A stretch of DNA of 64,000 bases from Mycobacterium senriense (GCF_019668465.1 NZ_AP024828.1:5022001-5086000); one strand, 5' to 3'. Shown: positions 13,848 to 25,031, counted from the stretch's first letter. A program made the numbers and translations. Notes: generated by a model not told the origin, from the sequence alone.

Positions 13848-14888
13848 GTGGGACTGCAGGAAGTGTGGTTCGGCATCATCGGGGTGCTGTTCCTGGGATT
13901 CTTCATCCTCGAGGGCTTCGACTTCGGCGTGGGCATGTTGATGGAGCCGTTCGCCCGCGTCGGCGTCGGCGAAGCCGAACCGCTGCGCCGCACGGCGCTC
14001 AACACCATCGGACCGGTGTGGGACGGCAACGAGGTCTGGCTGATCGTCGGCGGCGCCGCGATGTTCGCCGCCTTCCCCGCCTGGTACGCCACCGTGTTCT
14101 CCACGCTGTACCTGCCGCTGCTGGCGATCCTTTTCGGCATGATCGTGCGCGCCGTGGCGATCGAGTGGCGCGGCAAGATCGATGACACCAAATGGCGCGG
14201 CTGGGCCGACGTCGCCATCGCGGCCGGATCGTGGCTACCGGCCGTCTTGTGGGGCGTCGCATTCGCCATCCTGGTGCGCGGACTCCCGGTCGAGGCCGAC
14301 GGCCACATTCACCTCTCGATCACCGATGTGCTCAACGCCTACACGCTGCTGGGCGGATTGGCCACCGCCGGGCTGTTCTTGTTCTACGGAGCGACATTCG
14401 TCGCGTTGAAGACCTCCGGCGCCATCCGCGAGGATGCGTACCGGTTCGGCGTCTGGCTGTCGATTCCGGTGACCGCACTGGTTGCGGCATTTGGACTTTG
14501 GACGCAACTGGCTCACGGCAAGGATTGGACCTGGCTGGTGCTGGCCGTGGCGGTGCTGGCGCAACTGGCGGCGGTGCTACTGGTGTGGCGCCGGGCGTCC
14601 GACGGCTGGTCGTTCACCTGCGTCGCGCTGGTGGTCGCGGCCGTGGTGATCCTGCTATTCGGCTCGCTGTATCCGAACTTGGTGCCCTCGACGCTGAACA
14701 AGCAGTGGAGCCTGACCATCTACAACGGCTCTTCCACCCACTACACCCTCAAAGTCATGACATGGGTGACGGCGTTCATGGCCCCGCTGACGGTCATCTA
14801 CCAAGCCTGGTCGTATTGGATTTTCCGGCAACGGATCTCGGCTGACCGGTTACCCGCGCCGATCGGGCTGGCAAGGCGCCCGTCCTGA
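13848..14888 (+). CDS. cydB: Cytochrome bd oxidase subunit II
   Basis: A 346-residue partner of CydA with eight to nine membrane helices. The family start LQEVWFGIIGVLFLGFFILE and the segment NTIGPVWDGNEVWLIVGG are diagnostic; GLW and the late NGSSTHYTLKVMTWV are also typical. The GTG start at 13848 follows AAAGGAG with good spacing, 35 bases after cydA. CydB has no own b-type heme ligands but is needed for assembly and stability of the oxidase. Same order as in M. tuberculosis. Confidence 0.97.
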   Translation: MGLQEVWFGIIGVLFLGFFILEGFDFGVGMLMEPFARVGVGEAEPLRRTALNTIGPVWDGNEVWLIVGGAAMFAAFPAWYATVFSTLYLPLLAILFGMIVRAVAIEWRGKIDDTKWRGWADVAIAAGSWLPAVLWGVAFAILVRGLPVEADGHIHLSITDVLNAYTLLGGLATAGLFLFYGATFVALKTSGAIREDAYRFGVWLSIPVTALVAAFGLWTQLAHGKDWTWLVLAVAVLAQLAAVLLVWRRASDGWSFTCVALVVAAVVILLFGSLYPNLVPSTLNKQWSLTIYNGSSTHYTLKVMTWVTAFMAPLTVIYQAWSYWIFRQRISADRLPAPIGLARRPS

Positions 14889-14950
14889 GCGGTACGGACC
14901 GTGCCAGCCGGGCGCCGCTAGACCCGAGACTGTGGCGAGCGTCGGCGGCG

Positions 14951-16564
14951 GTGCGCCGCTACCTGCTCGCCGTGGTGGGCTGCGGTGTGCTTATCTCCGG
15001 CTGCGCGATCGGATCGGCGATCGTCTTGGCGCGCATTGTCGCCGGCGTCGTCGGCCAGCCCGCCGCCCGGGGACTGCACGTCTGGCTGGGTCCGCTGTCA
15101 ATCCTGTTGGCGCTGTGGGTGGTCCGCGCGGTGACGCATTGGCTTCAGGCCCGGCTGGGGCAACGAGGAGCCAGCGCGGTCATCGCCGATCTGTCCGGCC
15201 AGGTGCTCGCCGGGGTGACCGCCAGGCAACCCAGCGAACTGGCGACGCAACGCGACACCGCGGCCGTCGTGGTCACCCGCGGGCTGGATGGCTTACGCCC
15301 CTACTTCATCGGTTACCTGCCCACGTTGATGCTCGCCGCGATCCTGACACCGGCCACCGTCGCCGTGGTCGCGGCCTACGACCTGAAATCGGCGGTAGTC
15401 GTGGCGATCACGCTGCCCCTGATCCCGATCTTCATGGTGTTGATCGGGCTGGCGACCGCCGACCGGTCGGCCGCGGCGCTGGCCGCGATGACCACGCTGC
15501 AGGCCCGGTTGCTGGACCTGATCGCCGGCATCCCCACCCTGCGGGCGCTGGGCCGCAGCTCGGGTCCCGACCACCGCATCGCCGAACTGGCCGCGGCGCA
15601 CCGCCGCTCGGCCATGGCGACGCTGCGGATCGCGTTCCTTTCGGCCCTGGTGCTCGAGCTGCTGGCCACCCTCGGGGTGGCGCTGATCGCCGTCGGAATA
15701 GGCCTTCGACTGGTGTTCGGCGAGATGACTTTGACCACCGGTTTGACCGTCCTGTTGCTGGCGCCGGACGTGTACTGGCCGCTGCGCCGCATCGGAGTGG
15801 AATTCCATGCCGCGCAAGACGGCAGGGCCGCCGCCGGTGCCGCGTTCGCCCTCATCGGCGAGCCGGCGGCGTCGAAGGCCGGGGCTGAGACGGTCACCGC
15901 GCGCGGCGCGCGGATCCGCCTCGACCACCTGACCGTCGACGGCCGCGACGGCCGGGCACCGCACGACCTGAGCGCGGTCATCGAACCCGGCTCGGTGACG
16001 GTGCTGACCGGGCACAACGGCGCCGGCAAGAGCACCACCCTGCAGGTGATCGCCGGCATCAGCGTGCCCTCGTCGGGCCGGGTCGTCGTGGACGGTGTCG
16101 ACGTCGCCGACCTGCAACCGGCCGCCTGGTGGGCGCAGCTGTCCTGGCTCCCCCAGCGGCCGGTACTCGTGCCGGGCACGGTCGACGACAACCTGAAGCT
16201 GCTCGGAGAATTGCGCGACATCGAGAAGGCTTGTGCCGATTCCGGATTCGACGCGGTGCTGGCGGAGCTGCCAGATGGGGGCGGCACCGTGCTCGGGCGC
16301 GGCGGTGTCGGGCTGTCGTTGGGGCAGCGGCAACGGCTGGGTCTGGCCCGTGCGCTCGGCTCGACGGCCCCCGTGCTGTTGCTCGACGAGCCGACCGCGC
16401 ACCTGGACACGGCCACCGAGGAAGGTGTCTTGCGGGCGATCGTCGAGCGGGCCCGCGCCGGTGCGACCGTGATCGTCGTCGGCCATCGTGCGCCGGTGGT
16501 GGCCATTGGCGACCAGGTCGTCGAAGTCGTCGCCGACCGGGGGGTGCGTTATGCGCCGGCCTGA
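14951..16564 (+). CDS. cydD: CydD, ABC half-transporter for cytochrome bd assembly (N-terminus uncertain)
   Basis: Six membrane helices (about residues 1-290) and an ATPase domain with Walker A TGHNGAGKST near residue 355, signature LSLGQRQRL and Walker B VLLLDEPTAHLD. CydDC exports reduced thiols (in E. coli) and is required for active cytochrome bd. The first conventional start in frame is the GTG at 14951, but the frame is open upstream to 14846 and reads LDPRLWRASAA just before it, which matches the conserved CydD N-terminus. A CTG at 14885 overlapping the cydB stop, or an ACG at 14894, may be the true start. Confidence 0.93.
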   Translation: MRRYLLAVVGCGVLISGCAIGSAIVLARIVAGVVGQPAARGLHVWLGPLSILLALWVVRAVTHWLQARLGQRGASAVIADLSGQVLAGVTARQPSELATQRDTAAVVVTRGLDGLRPYFIGYLPTLMLAAILTPATVAVVAAYDLKSAVVVAITLPLIPIFMVLIGLATADRSAAALAAMTTLQARLLDLIAGIPTLRALGRSSGPDHRIAELAAAHRRSAMATLRIAFLSALVLELLATLGVALIAVGIGLRLVFGEMTLTTGLTVLLLAPDVYWPLRRIGVEFHAAQDGRAAAGAAFALIGEPAASKAGAETVTARGARIRLDHLTVDGRDGRAPHDLSAVIEPGSVTVLTGHNGAGKSTTLQVIAGISVPSSGRVVVDGVDVADLQPAAWWAQLSWLPQRPVLVPGTVDDNLKLLGELRDIEKACADSGFDAVLAELPDGGGTVLGRGGVGLSLGQRQRLGLARALGSTAPVLLLDEPTAHLDTATEEGVLRAIVERARAGATVIVVGHRAPVVAIGDQVVEVVADRGVRYAPA

Positions 16565-18260
16565 TCCGCTCATCGACGCTTTGACGCTGTTGCGCCCGCG
16601 GCTGCCTCGTGTTCTGGCAGCGGTCGCGCTCGGGGCGCTCTCGCTGGGTAGTGCGCTGGCCCTGGCCGGTGTTTCGGCATGGCTGATCACGCGGGCCTGG
16701 CAGATGCCGCCCGTGCTGGACCTGTCGGTGGCCGCGGTCGCGGTTCGGATGTTCGCGATCTCGCGGGCGGTGCTGCACTACTGCGAGCGACTGGCCACTC
16801 ACGACACGGCCCTGCGCGCGGCCGGCACCGCGCGCGTCCAGATATACCAGCGGCTCGCGCGCGGACCGGCGGCGGCCGCCGTCCGGCTGCACAGCGGTGA
16901 ACTGGTGACGCGGGTGGGTGCTGACGTCGACGAGCTGGCCAACGTCCTGGTGCGCGCCCTGGTGCCGATCGCGGTCGCGGTCGTGCTGGCGCTGGCGGCA
17001 ACCGCAGTCGTCGCGGCCATTTCACCGGCTGCGGCGGTGGTGCTGGCGGCCTGCCTGCTGATCGCCGGCTTGGTCGCGCCCCGGATCGCCGGCCGCGCCG
17101 CCGCAGCCCAGGAAGGCGTTGCGCGGCAGCATCATTCCGAACGCGACACGTCGGCAATGGTCGCCCTCGAACATGCCCCCGAGCTTCGGGTCGCCGGCCT
17201 GCTACCCGACGTCATCGCCGAATCGCAACGCCGGCAACGCGCTTGGGGCGATGCCCTGGACGCCGCCGCCGAACCGGCGGCCATTGCCGAGGCGATGCCC
17301 ACCGCCGCGATCGGGGCGAGCGTGCTAGGCGCGGTGGTGTGCGGGATCGGGTTGGCCCACGCGGTCGCGCCCACCACACTGGCCGTGCTGATGCTGCTGC
17401 CGCTGTCCGCCTTCGAGGCGATGACGCCGTTACCGGCCGCCGCGGTCCAACTGACGCGGTCGCGGATCGCCGCGCGCCGCCTGCTCGAACTGAGCCCCCC
17501 GGGGCCCGAGATTGCGACGGCGAGCGTACCCACACCCGTCGGCACCGGACGGTTGTCGGCCGACATGCGTTCCGGTCATGAGGGCGCGGCACGCTCGACC
17601 CGGATAGCGGTGGATCTGCCGCCGGGAGCGCGGCTGGCCGTCACCGGCCCCAGCGGTTCCGGCAAGACGACGTTGTTGATGACACTCGCCGGTCTGCTGC
17701 CGCCCCTGGACGGGCGGGTGACGCTGGACGGTACCGCCATGAACGAGTTCGGCGAGGCCGACTTGCGCAGCGCGATCGGGTTTTTCGCCGAGGACGCCCA
17801 TATCTTCGCCACCACCATCCGCGACAACCTGTTGGTCGCCTGCGGAGACTGCCCTGACGAGGAATTGGTTGCAGCACTGGGCGCGGTCAGCCTGGGCACC
17901 TGGCTCGCCGGTCTGCCAGGCGGGTTGTCCACTGTGCTCACCGGTGGGGCGCAGGCCCTTTCGGCCGGCCAGCGCCGAAGGCTATTGCTGGCGCGAGCGG
18001 TGATCTCGCCCATGCCAGTCGTGCTGCTCGACGAGCCCACCGAACACCTCGACGTCACAGACGCAGAACGGGTTCTCCGCGACCTGTTGGCCCCGGATTC
18101 GCGGTTGATGTCCGCACAGCGGACGGTGGTGGTGGCGACTCACCACCTGCCGGAGGGGCTGGCCTGTCGGCAACTACGCGTCGATGACGACGTGACGCGG
18201 GCGGACTCAGAGGTGTCGCCGGCGCGGCATGAATTCCAGCGACAGCAGCACGAACAGTAG
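16551..18260 (+). CDS. cydC: CydC, ABC half-transporter for cytochrome bd assembly
   Basis: The ATG at 16551 overlaps the end of cydD by 14 bases. A 569-residue half-transporter: membrane domain to about residue 310 (ALAGVSAWLITRAW and RMFAISRAVLHYCERLATHD are CydC hallmarks), then Walker A GPSGSGKTT, signature LSAGQRRRL, Walker B VVLLDEPTEHLD and switch His in VVATHH. Pairs with CydD as a heterodimer. Its last 54 bases overlap the end of the converging DUF2156 gene. Confidence 0.95.
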   Translation: MRRPDPLIDALTLLRPRLPRVLAAVALGALSLGSALALAGVSAWLITRAWQMPPVLDLSVAAVAVRMFAISRAVLHYCERLATHDTALRAAGTARVQIYQRLARGPAAAAVRLHSGELVTRVGADVDELANVLVRALVPIAVAVVLALAATAVVAAISPAAAVVLAACLLIAGLVAPRIAGRAAAAQEGVARQHHSERDTSAMVALEHAPELRVAGLLPDVIAESQRRQRAWGDALDAAAEPAAIAEAMPTAAIGASVLGAVVCGIGLAHAVAPTTLAVLMLLPLSAFEAMTPLPAAAVQLTRSRIAARRLLELSPPGPEIATASVPTPVGTGRLSADMRSGHEGAARSTRIAVDLPPGARLAVTGPSGSGKTTLLMTLAGLLPPLDGRVTLDGTAMNEFGEADLRSAIGFFAEDAHIFATTIRDNLLVACGDCPDEELVAALGAVSLGTWLAGLPGGLSTVLTGGAQALSAGQRRRLLLARAVISPMPVVLLDEPTEHLDVTDAERVLRDLLAPDSRLMSAQRTVVVATHHLPEGLACRQLRVDDDVTRADSEVSPARHEFQRQQHEQ

Positions 18261-19631
18261 CGGGACGATCTGCGTCATGGAGATCAGCGCGTAGCGCCGG
18301 GCATCCAGCGCGTGCCACTTGCGCACATAGCGGTACAACGACTCAAGGGCGATCAACGGATCGAGAACGTGGATCAACCGGTAGAAGACGCGCTGCGTCC
18401 AGCCGCGGTTTTTGTCGTCGAAAATCTCCGGGAACGCGGCAAAGGCGAGCGATACCCGCTGCGCCCCAGTCTCTTTTCCGGCCATGATCATGTCGACGCT
18501 CAGCCGCTCGTCGAGACCGTTGGGGGCACTGCGCCGGCGCCACGGCACATCAAGCGTGATGTCGCTGCCCTCACCGGCCGTGGCGTACCGGTGGAATGCC
18601 TGCACCGTGCCCGCGTTGTCCCGGGCGATGATGAGCTGGATCCCCGGGAACCGGCCCTCCAGCACGCCGTCGAGGTTCATGTGGAATCCGCGATCGGCGT
18701 GGGCTCCCTTGGATGACTCGCGCACCACCTCGGTCAGCTCGGCCAGCAGCTTGTCGTCGAGTTCCTGCTCCGACACGATTTCTGTTGTCACACCGCAATT
18801 GTGGGTGCGCTTCACCGCCTGACGCAGATTGCGGAATTTGCGGCCCACCATGTCGAAGCCGGACACGTCGACCACCACATCGCGGCCAATCGGTATGGGC
18901 CGCAACGATTGTCCCAACACCGTCGAATCGGTCCACAGGCCCAGCCGCCGCTCGCCGCACCCCACCACGGCGATGCGCCATCCGTGGGTATGGCAGGTGG
19001 CGGCGAAATCCGCGACCAGTTCCGGGAAGTGGGCCTCGTCGCCGATCGGGTCACCGCTGACCGCGGCGATTCCCATCCGCGTCCGGTAGGCCAGCGCCGC
19101 CGTGCCGTCGGCGGTGAAGTGATAGCTCTTGCCGGTCTGCATGGTGAACGGGGCGAGCGCGTCGCCGCCGGTGGCGTTGATCAGCCTCCACACGCGGGGC
19201 AGGTCACCGGGCCGCGGATACGAGGTCGTCGGCCACATCAACACAATGCCGGAGCTGGCGATCACCAGGTCACCGAGCAAATCGAACGACAGCACATGCA
19301 GTCCCAGTCCGGCCAGGACGAAGAAGGCGGCCGCGGCGGCGTGCATGGTCGTCACGGGCCGGCCGAGAAAGATGCCGCGAGCCATCCAGGCCACCGCCAC
19401 CAGCACCGTCAGCGACCAGGCCAACCGGTCGGTGTAGTTCCAGCTTGGATGGCTATGGTGCCGAGCGAGGATCTCGATGAGCCAGCACGCCGCGCCGAAC
19501 AGCGCCAACGCGCCGATCAAGCGGGCCGCGAGCGAATCGACCGACACGACAACGCGTTCGCGCACGCGGGGTCTTGCTACCGTGACGTCCACCACTGGGC
19601 CGTTCACACTCACCTCCCGATGCGCTGACAC
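18207..19631 (-). CDS. DUF2156 (LysPG-synthase C-terminal-like) membrane protein
   Basis: A 474-residue protein with three or four membrane helices at the N-terminus (about 35-135), a DUF2156 acyl-transferase-like (GNAT fold) domain (about 145-420: FTMQTGKSYHFTADGTAALA, VVGCGERRLGLWTDS, FRNLRQAVKRT, GIQLIIARDN) and one last helix near the C-terminus. DUF2156 is the catalytic domain of MprF-like enzymes that move amino acids from tRNA to phosphatidylglycerol. Same place as Rv1619 of M. tuberculosis, whose substrate is unknown. Convergent with cydC, overlapping by 54 bases. Confidence 0.85.
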   Translation of the reverse strand: MSAHREVSVNGPVVDVTVARPRVRERVVVSVDSLAARLIGALALFGAACWLIEILARHHSHPSWNYTDRLAWSLTVLVAVAWMARGIFLGRPVTTMHAAAAAFFVLAGLGLHVLSFDLLGDLVIASSGIVLMWPTTSYPRPGDLPRVWRLINATGGDALAPFTMQTGKSYHFTADGTAALAYRTRMGIAAVSGDPIGDEAHFPELVADFAATCHTHGWRIAVVGCGERRLGLWTDSTVLGQSLRPIPIGRDVVVDVSGFDMVGRKFRNLRQAVKRTHNCGVTTEIVSEQELDDKLLAELTEVVRESSKGAHADRGFHMNLDGVLEGRFPGIQLIIARDNAGTVQAFHRYATAGEGSDITLDVPWRRRSAPNGLDERLSVDMIMAGKETGAQRVSLAFAAFPEIFDDKNRGWTQRVFYRLIHVLDPLIALESLYRYVRKWHALDARRYALISMTQIVPLLFVLLSLEFMPRRRHL

Positions 19632-19751
19632 CAGCTGGGCGGGTTGATTACCGCCTCTGCACCGACTACCCGACTACGTCAAAGCTACGCCCGATCAGGG
19701 CCATTTAGGGCCCGAATTCGCGCGGAGATTCCGCAGCTATTAGGTCACGTT

Positions 19752-20678
19752 TTATCGGCCGGAAGATGGGAAGTATTTCAGCACGCCTTCTTGCACCACC
19801 GTGGCGAGCGGTTGCCCGGATCGGTCGAAGAAGTGCCCGGTGCCGAGTCCCCGCGAATCGGCTGCCACCGGCGACGATGTGGAGTACAACACCCAGTCGT
19901 TGAAGTTGACCTGCCGGTGAAACCAAATGGAATGATTCGCCGAGGCGGCGAATATGCGGTCGAATCCCCAGGAAAGGCCGTGCGTAGTGATGACCGAGTC
20001 CAACACCGTGGTGTCCGACGAATACACCATTGTTGCCGTGTGCAATACGGGGTCGTCGGGAACTTCCCCCAAAGCCTTGACCCAGACCCGATTGTGCGGG
20101 AGCCGATCACCCTTCGTGCGCATCACCCACGCGGGGTCGTTGGTGTAACGCCACTCGATGGGCTGCAGGGCGTTGACGAAGTGCGGGACGGTTTCTTCGT
20201 AGCCACGCAGGAGTTCACCGATGGTCGGCTGCGTGTGCGGCTCGGCCACCTCCGGCGGCTCGATGCCGTGTTCCAGGCCGCGGCCGCCGGCCATGTAGGA
20301 GACCAGGGCCGTAGACAGCAGCGTGCCGTCCTGCATCGCATCGACGCGCCGATTGGCGAAGCGGCGCTCGTCGCGCAGCCGCGTCACGCGGAATTCGATG
20401 TCCTTGGCGGTGTCTCCCCCGTTGATGAAGTGCACCGACAGCGCGCCCGGCGGCAGGTCGTCGCGAACCAGGCTGCGGCTGCTCGCGACGAACGACTGCG
20501 ACATGAGCTGACCGCCAAAGGTCCGCATGGGGTTCTTGCTGGGATGCGAGCCGATGAACAGGTCGTCGTCGACGCGGTGGAGGTCGAGTGTCGCCAGCAG
20601 TTCCTCGAAGTCCGGATGGGTCTCTGTCGCGGCTTCGTCAACCGCATTCGGCTCTTGAGACTCACAGCCGGCCGGCAC
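19752..20678 (-). CDS. tesB: Acyl-CoA thioesterase II
   Basis: A 308-residue double hot-dog protein. FEELLATLDLHRVDDDLF and TFGGQLMSQSFVAS are the TesB N-terminal pattern; SLSWGFDRIFAASANHSIWFHRQV and the DWVLYSTSSPVAADSRGLGTG strand are the C-terminal hot-dog, with its conserved Asp in FNDW and Gln in VVQEG. It hydrolyses acyl-CoA to fatty acid and CoA in the cytoplasm. The start is a GTG at 20678, 14 bases after the pyk stop, so both may share a transcript. Matches Rv1618 by order. Confidence 0.93.
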   Translation of the reverse strand: MPAGCESQEPNAVDEAATETHPDFEELLATLDLHRVDDDLFIGSHPSKNPMRTFGGQLMSQSFVASSRSLVRDDLPPGALSVHFINGGDTAKDIEFRVTRLRDERRFANRRVDAMQDGTLLSTALVSYMAGGRGLEHGIEPPEVAEPHTQPTIGELLRGYEETVPHFVNALQPIEWRYTNDPAWVMRTKGDRLPHNRVWVKALGEVPDDPVLHTATMVYSSDTTVLDSVITTHGLSWGFDRIFAASANHSIWFHRQVNFNDWVLYSTSSPVAADSRGLGTGHFFDRSGQPLATVVQEGVLKYFPSSGR

Positions 20679-20692
20679 ACGCTCTCCTCTAG

Positions 20693-22111
<1,419 letters not shown>

Positions 22112-22177
22112 GGCGACCCAGCATAGTCGTGTGTGACCCCCACAGCCCGCACATAGCTGACACCGCGCAGTGTGCTC

Positions 22178-22612
22178 TTACCCACCAAGAACACTGGGAA
22201 ACAGCGGGAAGGCGGGCAGGTTACGCAGCACCGTCCACGCGATCGTCGCGACCACGACCGTCAGCAACGCCGCCCTGGGCGGCGCTCCCTTGCCGCGGGC
22301 GCGGCGCACCAGCAGCCATGCGGCCAGCAACGGGATTCCCACCAGCAGGAAGACGTTGTCATGGATCCCGGCCATCACGTCGCCGTGCAACACGTCGTGC
22401 GTCATCCGCAGCCCGCCGCAAAACGGGCAATTCCAGCCGGTGAGCCATTTGAACGGACAGGCCGGATAGATCGAACTCGGGCGGTGCGGGTCGGCCAGCG
22501 CGACGTAGCCGAGCGCGCCACCCAGCGCCACGCCGGTCCCGGCTGCGATGGAGAACCGGTGACGCCGCAGGCCGTGCGGGTCGGGTTGCGCGGGTGGATG
22601 CGGTTGCCCCAT
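22178..22612 (-). CDS. DUF2752 membrane protein (144 aa)
   Basis: The core CPFKWLTGWNCPFCGGLRMTHD is the DUF2752 signature (two cysteine motifs before a conserved H-x-x-H-like helix), flanked by hydrophobic segments that give three to four membrane helices. I use the ATG at 22612; ATGs at 22651 and 22735 are in frame, the last overlapping lgt. It is downstream of lgt on the same strand. Function of DUF2752 is unknown; the CPxCG-like ligands suggest metal or redox chemistry at the membrane. Confidence 0.75.
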   Translation of the reverse strand: MGQPHPPAQPDPHGLRRHRFSIAAGTGVALGGALGYVALADPHRPSSIYPACPFKWLTGWNCPFCGGLRMTHDVLHGDVMAGIHDNVFLLVGIPLLAAWLLVRRARGKGAPPRAALLTVVVATIAWTVLRNLPAFPLFPSVLGG

Positions 22613-22695
22613 CCAGCCCGCTGACCTCGCGTTGGTCACGCTGTTCAGCATGCCAGATCCGTTGCGCCCCGCCAGGTGAAATCGGGCGCCGGTGG

Positions 22696-24219
22696 TCAGC
22701 GGCCCGACAGCCGGTTCCTGAGTCGCGAGCCCCATCGCCGACGGGTTTCGGGCTGGGTCGGGCTCGTTGAGGGTTCGGGTGTTTCGGATTCGGGTTTGTC
22801 GGGTTCGGGTGTTTCGGCGGCCGGCTCGTCTTCCGTTGCGGCCTCCAATTCCCCGGTTTCGGGTTTGTCGGCGTCTATCGCTTCCGGTTCGTCGGCTTGG
22901 GGCTCTTCCGATTCCGCTTCGGGCTCTTCCGATTCCGCGTCCGGCTCTTCGGCTTCCGATTCCGGCTTTTCGGCTTCCGACTCTTCGGTCTCAGGCTCTT
23001 CGACTTCGGGCTTTTCGCGCTCGGCCTCTTCAGGCTCGGCCACGGCTTCCGGCTCTTCCGATTCCGCTACCGGCTCTTCGGCTTCAGGCTCGGCCTCGGC
23101 CTCGGGCTCCTCGGCTTCGGGCTCGTCGACCTCAGCCTCGCTGGGCTCCGCTTCGATGGCCTCCGTCGAGTCCGCTACCGGTTCTTCGGCTTCCGCACCG
23201 GCCGCGGTGGTTTCGTCGGCGTCCGCCGTCTCCAGCGACGAGGTCGGCGCATCGGCTGCCGCGAGACCCACAACGCCCGCCGTGGTCGTCGCTGCGGTCA
23301 CCGTGGCGGGCTCGTCCACCGGTTCGGCCTCGGCCGCTTCCTCGTCGAGGTATTGGTTGCCGCGTAGGCTCTCGGGATCTTCGCGGCCCTTCGGCGCCGC
23401 CATCAGATACACCACGGCCCCGATGAACACGAAAGTCGATGTGAACGAGTTGATCCGGATACCGGCGATGTGGGTGGCGGTGTCGTCGCGCAGCAATTCG
23501 ACACAGAACCGCCCCACGCAGTAGCCCGCCACGTACAGGGCGAACAGCCGGCCGTGGCCCAACGTGAAGCGTCGGTCCGCATAGATCAGCGCGACGAAAA
23601 TCAGGACATTCCAGATCAATTCGTAGAGAAACGTCGGCTGCACCACGAACGCGATCTGGCCCGTCGAGACGCCATCCAGCGAATGCGGGTCGATGTATCC
23701 CGAGGGGTCTCGGCGATAGAAGACCTGCAGGCCCCACGGCAGCGTGGTCTCGCGGCCGTAGAGCTCCTGGTTGAAGTAATTGCCGAACCGTCCGATGGCC
23801 TGCGCCAGAATGATTCCGGGTGCCAGCGCGTCGGCGAAGGCGGGAAGCGGAATCCCGTGCCGGCGACAGCCGATCCAGGCGCCGACTCCGCCGAGCGCCA
23901 CCGCGCCCCAGATGCCCAAGCCGCCGTCCCAGATCCGTACGGCCGCCCCGAGTCCGGCACCGCCGGGGCCCCAATAGGTGCGCCAGTCGGTGGCCAAGTG
24001 ATAGAGCCGGCCACCGATCAAGCCGAACGGCACCGTCCACAGCGCGATGTCGTAGATCACGCCGCGCTCGCCGCCGCGGGCTTCCCAGCGCCGGTCACCG
24101 ATCAGCAGTGCGGCCACGATGCCGGCGATGATGAACAGCGCGTAGGCCCGGATGGGCAGCGGGCCGAGGTGCCACACGCCCTGCGGCGGGCTCGGGAAAT
24201 AGGCCAGCAGCTTCGTCAC
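22696..24219 (-). CDS. lgt: Prolipoprotein diacylglyceryl transferase with long acidic tail
   Basis: Adds diacylglycerol to the lipobox cysteine of prelipoproteins in the plasma membrane. The first 290 residues are a full Lgt: seven membrane helices, the RFGNYFNQELYGRET signature near residue 140, and PTFLYELIWN. Residues about 300-490 are an extension of Glu-, Pro- and Ala-rich degenerate repeats (such as EEPEAESEEP) ending in a basic tip RRRWGSRLRNRLSGR. Mycobacterial Lgt often has a C-terminal extension; this one is long. The GTG start overlaps the trpA stop (GTGA), so it belongs to the trp operon transcript. Confidence 0.95.
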   Translation of the reverse strand: MTKLLAYFPSPPQGVWHLGPLPIRAYALFIIAGIVAALLIGDRRWEARGGERGVIYDIALWTVPFGLIGGRLYHLATDWRTYWGPGGAGLGAAVRIWDGGLGIWGAVALGGVGAWIGCRRHGIPLPAFADALAPGIILAQAIGRFGNYFNQELYGRETTLPWGLQVFYRRDPSGYIDPHSLDGVSTGQIAFVVQPTFLYELIWNVLIFVALIYADRRFTLGHGRLFALYVAGYCVGRFCVELLRDDTATHIAGIRINSFTSTFVFIGAVVYLMAAPKGREDPESLRGNQYLDEEAAEAEPVDEPATVTAATTTAGVVGLAAADAPTSSLETADADETTAAGAEAEEPVADSTEAIEAEPSEAEVDEPEAEEPEAEAEPEAEEPVAESEEPEAVAEPEEAEREKPEVEEPETEESEAEKPESEAEEPDAESEEPEAESEEPQADEPEAIDADKPETGELEAATEDEPAAETPEPDKPESETPEPSTSPTQPETRRRWGSRLRNRLSGR

Positions 24220-25031
24220 GAGGCGGCCGCCCTCTGACGAACACCGGCGGCGAGTTCCTCAGTCAGTGCACGCAATGCAGTCAACCCCCCGTCCCCCAGT
24301 GCCGACACCAGCGCGGACCCGACGATGACACCGTCTGCGTAGCTGCCGATCTGGGCGGCCTGCTCTCGCGACCGCACCCCCAGACCGACACCGACGGGTA
24401 TGTCGGATACCTCCTTGACTCTGCTCACCAACTCGGGCGCCGCGTTGGACACGACGTCGCGCGCCCCGGTCACGCCCATCGTCGAGGTCGCGTAGACGAA
24501 TCCACGCGACGCGTCGACCGTCATCGCCAACCGCTGCGGCGTCGAGGACGGCGCCACCAGAAAGATCCGGTCCAACCGGTGCTCCTCGGAGGCCGCCAAC
24601 CACTGCCCGGCTTCCTCGGGGATGAGATCCGGCGTGATCAGGCCGAAGCCGCCGGCGGATGCCAGATCCCGGGCGAACGCGTCAACCCCGTAGCGCAGCA
24701 CCGGGTTCCAGTAGGTCATCACCACGGCGTGACCACCGGCCGCGCTGATCGCCTCGACCGCGGCAAGGGTGTCCCGGACGCGCACTCCCCCGTGCAGCGC
24801 GATCTCAGTGGCCTTGGCGATGGTCGGGCCGTCCATGCCGGGGTCCGAATAGGGAACCCCGACTTCGATGATGTCGCAACCCGATTCGACCAGTGCGGTC
24901 ATCCCCTTCACCGACGTCGGCACGTCCGGGTAACCGGTGGGCAGATATCCGATCAGCGCCGCGCGATTGTCTTTGCGGCAGCCATCGAAAATCGACTCGA
25001 GCTTGCCCGCTTCGCTGTGTTTGACCGTCAT
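24216..25031 (-). CDS. trpA: Tryptophan synthase alpha chain
   Basis: Cleaves indole-3-glycerol phosphate and passes indole through a tunnel to TrpB. Catalytic Glu is in [12 protein letters not shown] and catalytic Asp in the following SDPGMDGP. The ATG at 25031 overlaps the trpB stop (ATGA); 271 residues is the normal length. Later motifs [27 protein letters not shown] and GVGLGV form the phosphate and barrel loops. Last trp gene before lgt. Confidence 0.97.
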   Translation of the reverse strand: MTVKHSEAGKLESIFDGCRKDNRAALIGYLPTGYPDVPTSVKGMTALVESGCDIIEVGVPYSDPGMDGPTIAKATEIALHGGVRVRDTLAAVEAISAAGGHAVVMTYWNPVLRYGVDAFARDLASAGGFGLITPDLIPEEAGQWLAASEEHRLDRIFLVAPSSTPQRLAMTVDASRGFVYATSTMGVTGARDVVSNAAPELVSRVKEVSDIPVGVGLGVRSREQAAQIGSYADGVIVGSALVSALGDGGLTALRALTEELAAGVRQRAAAS

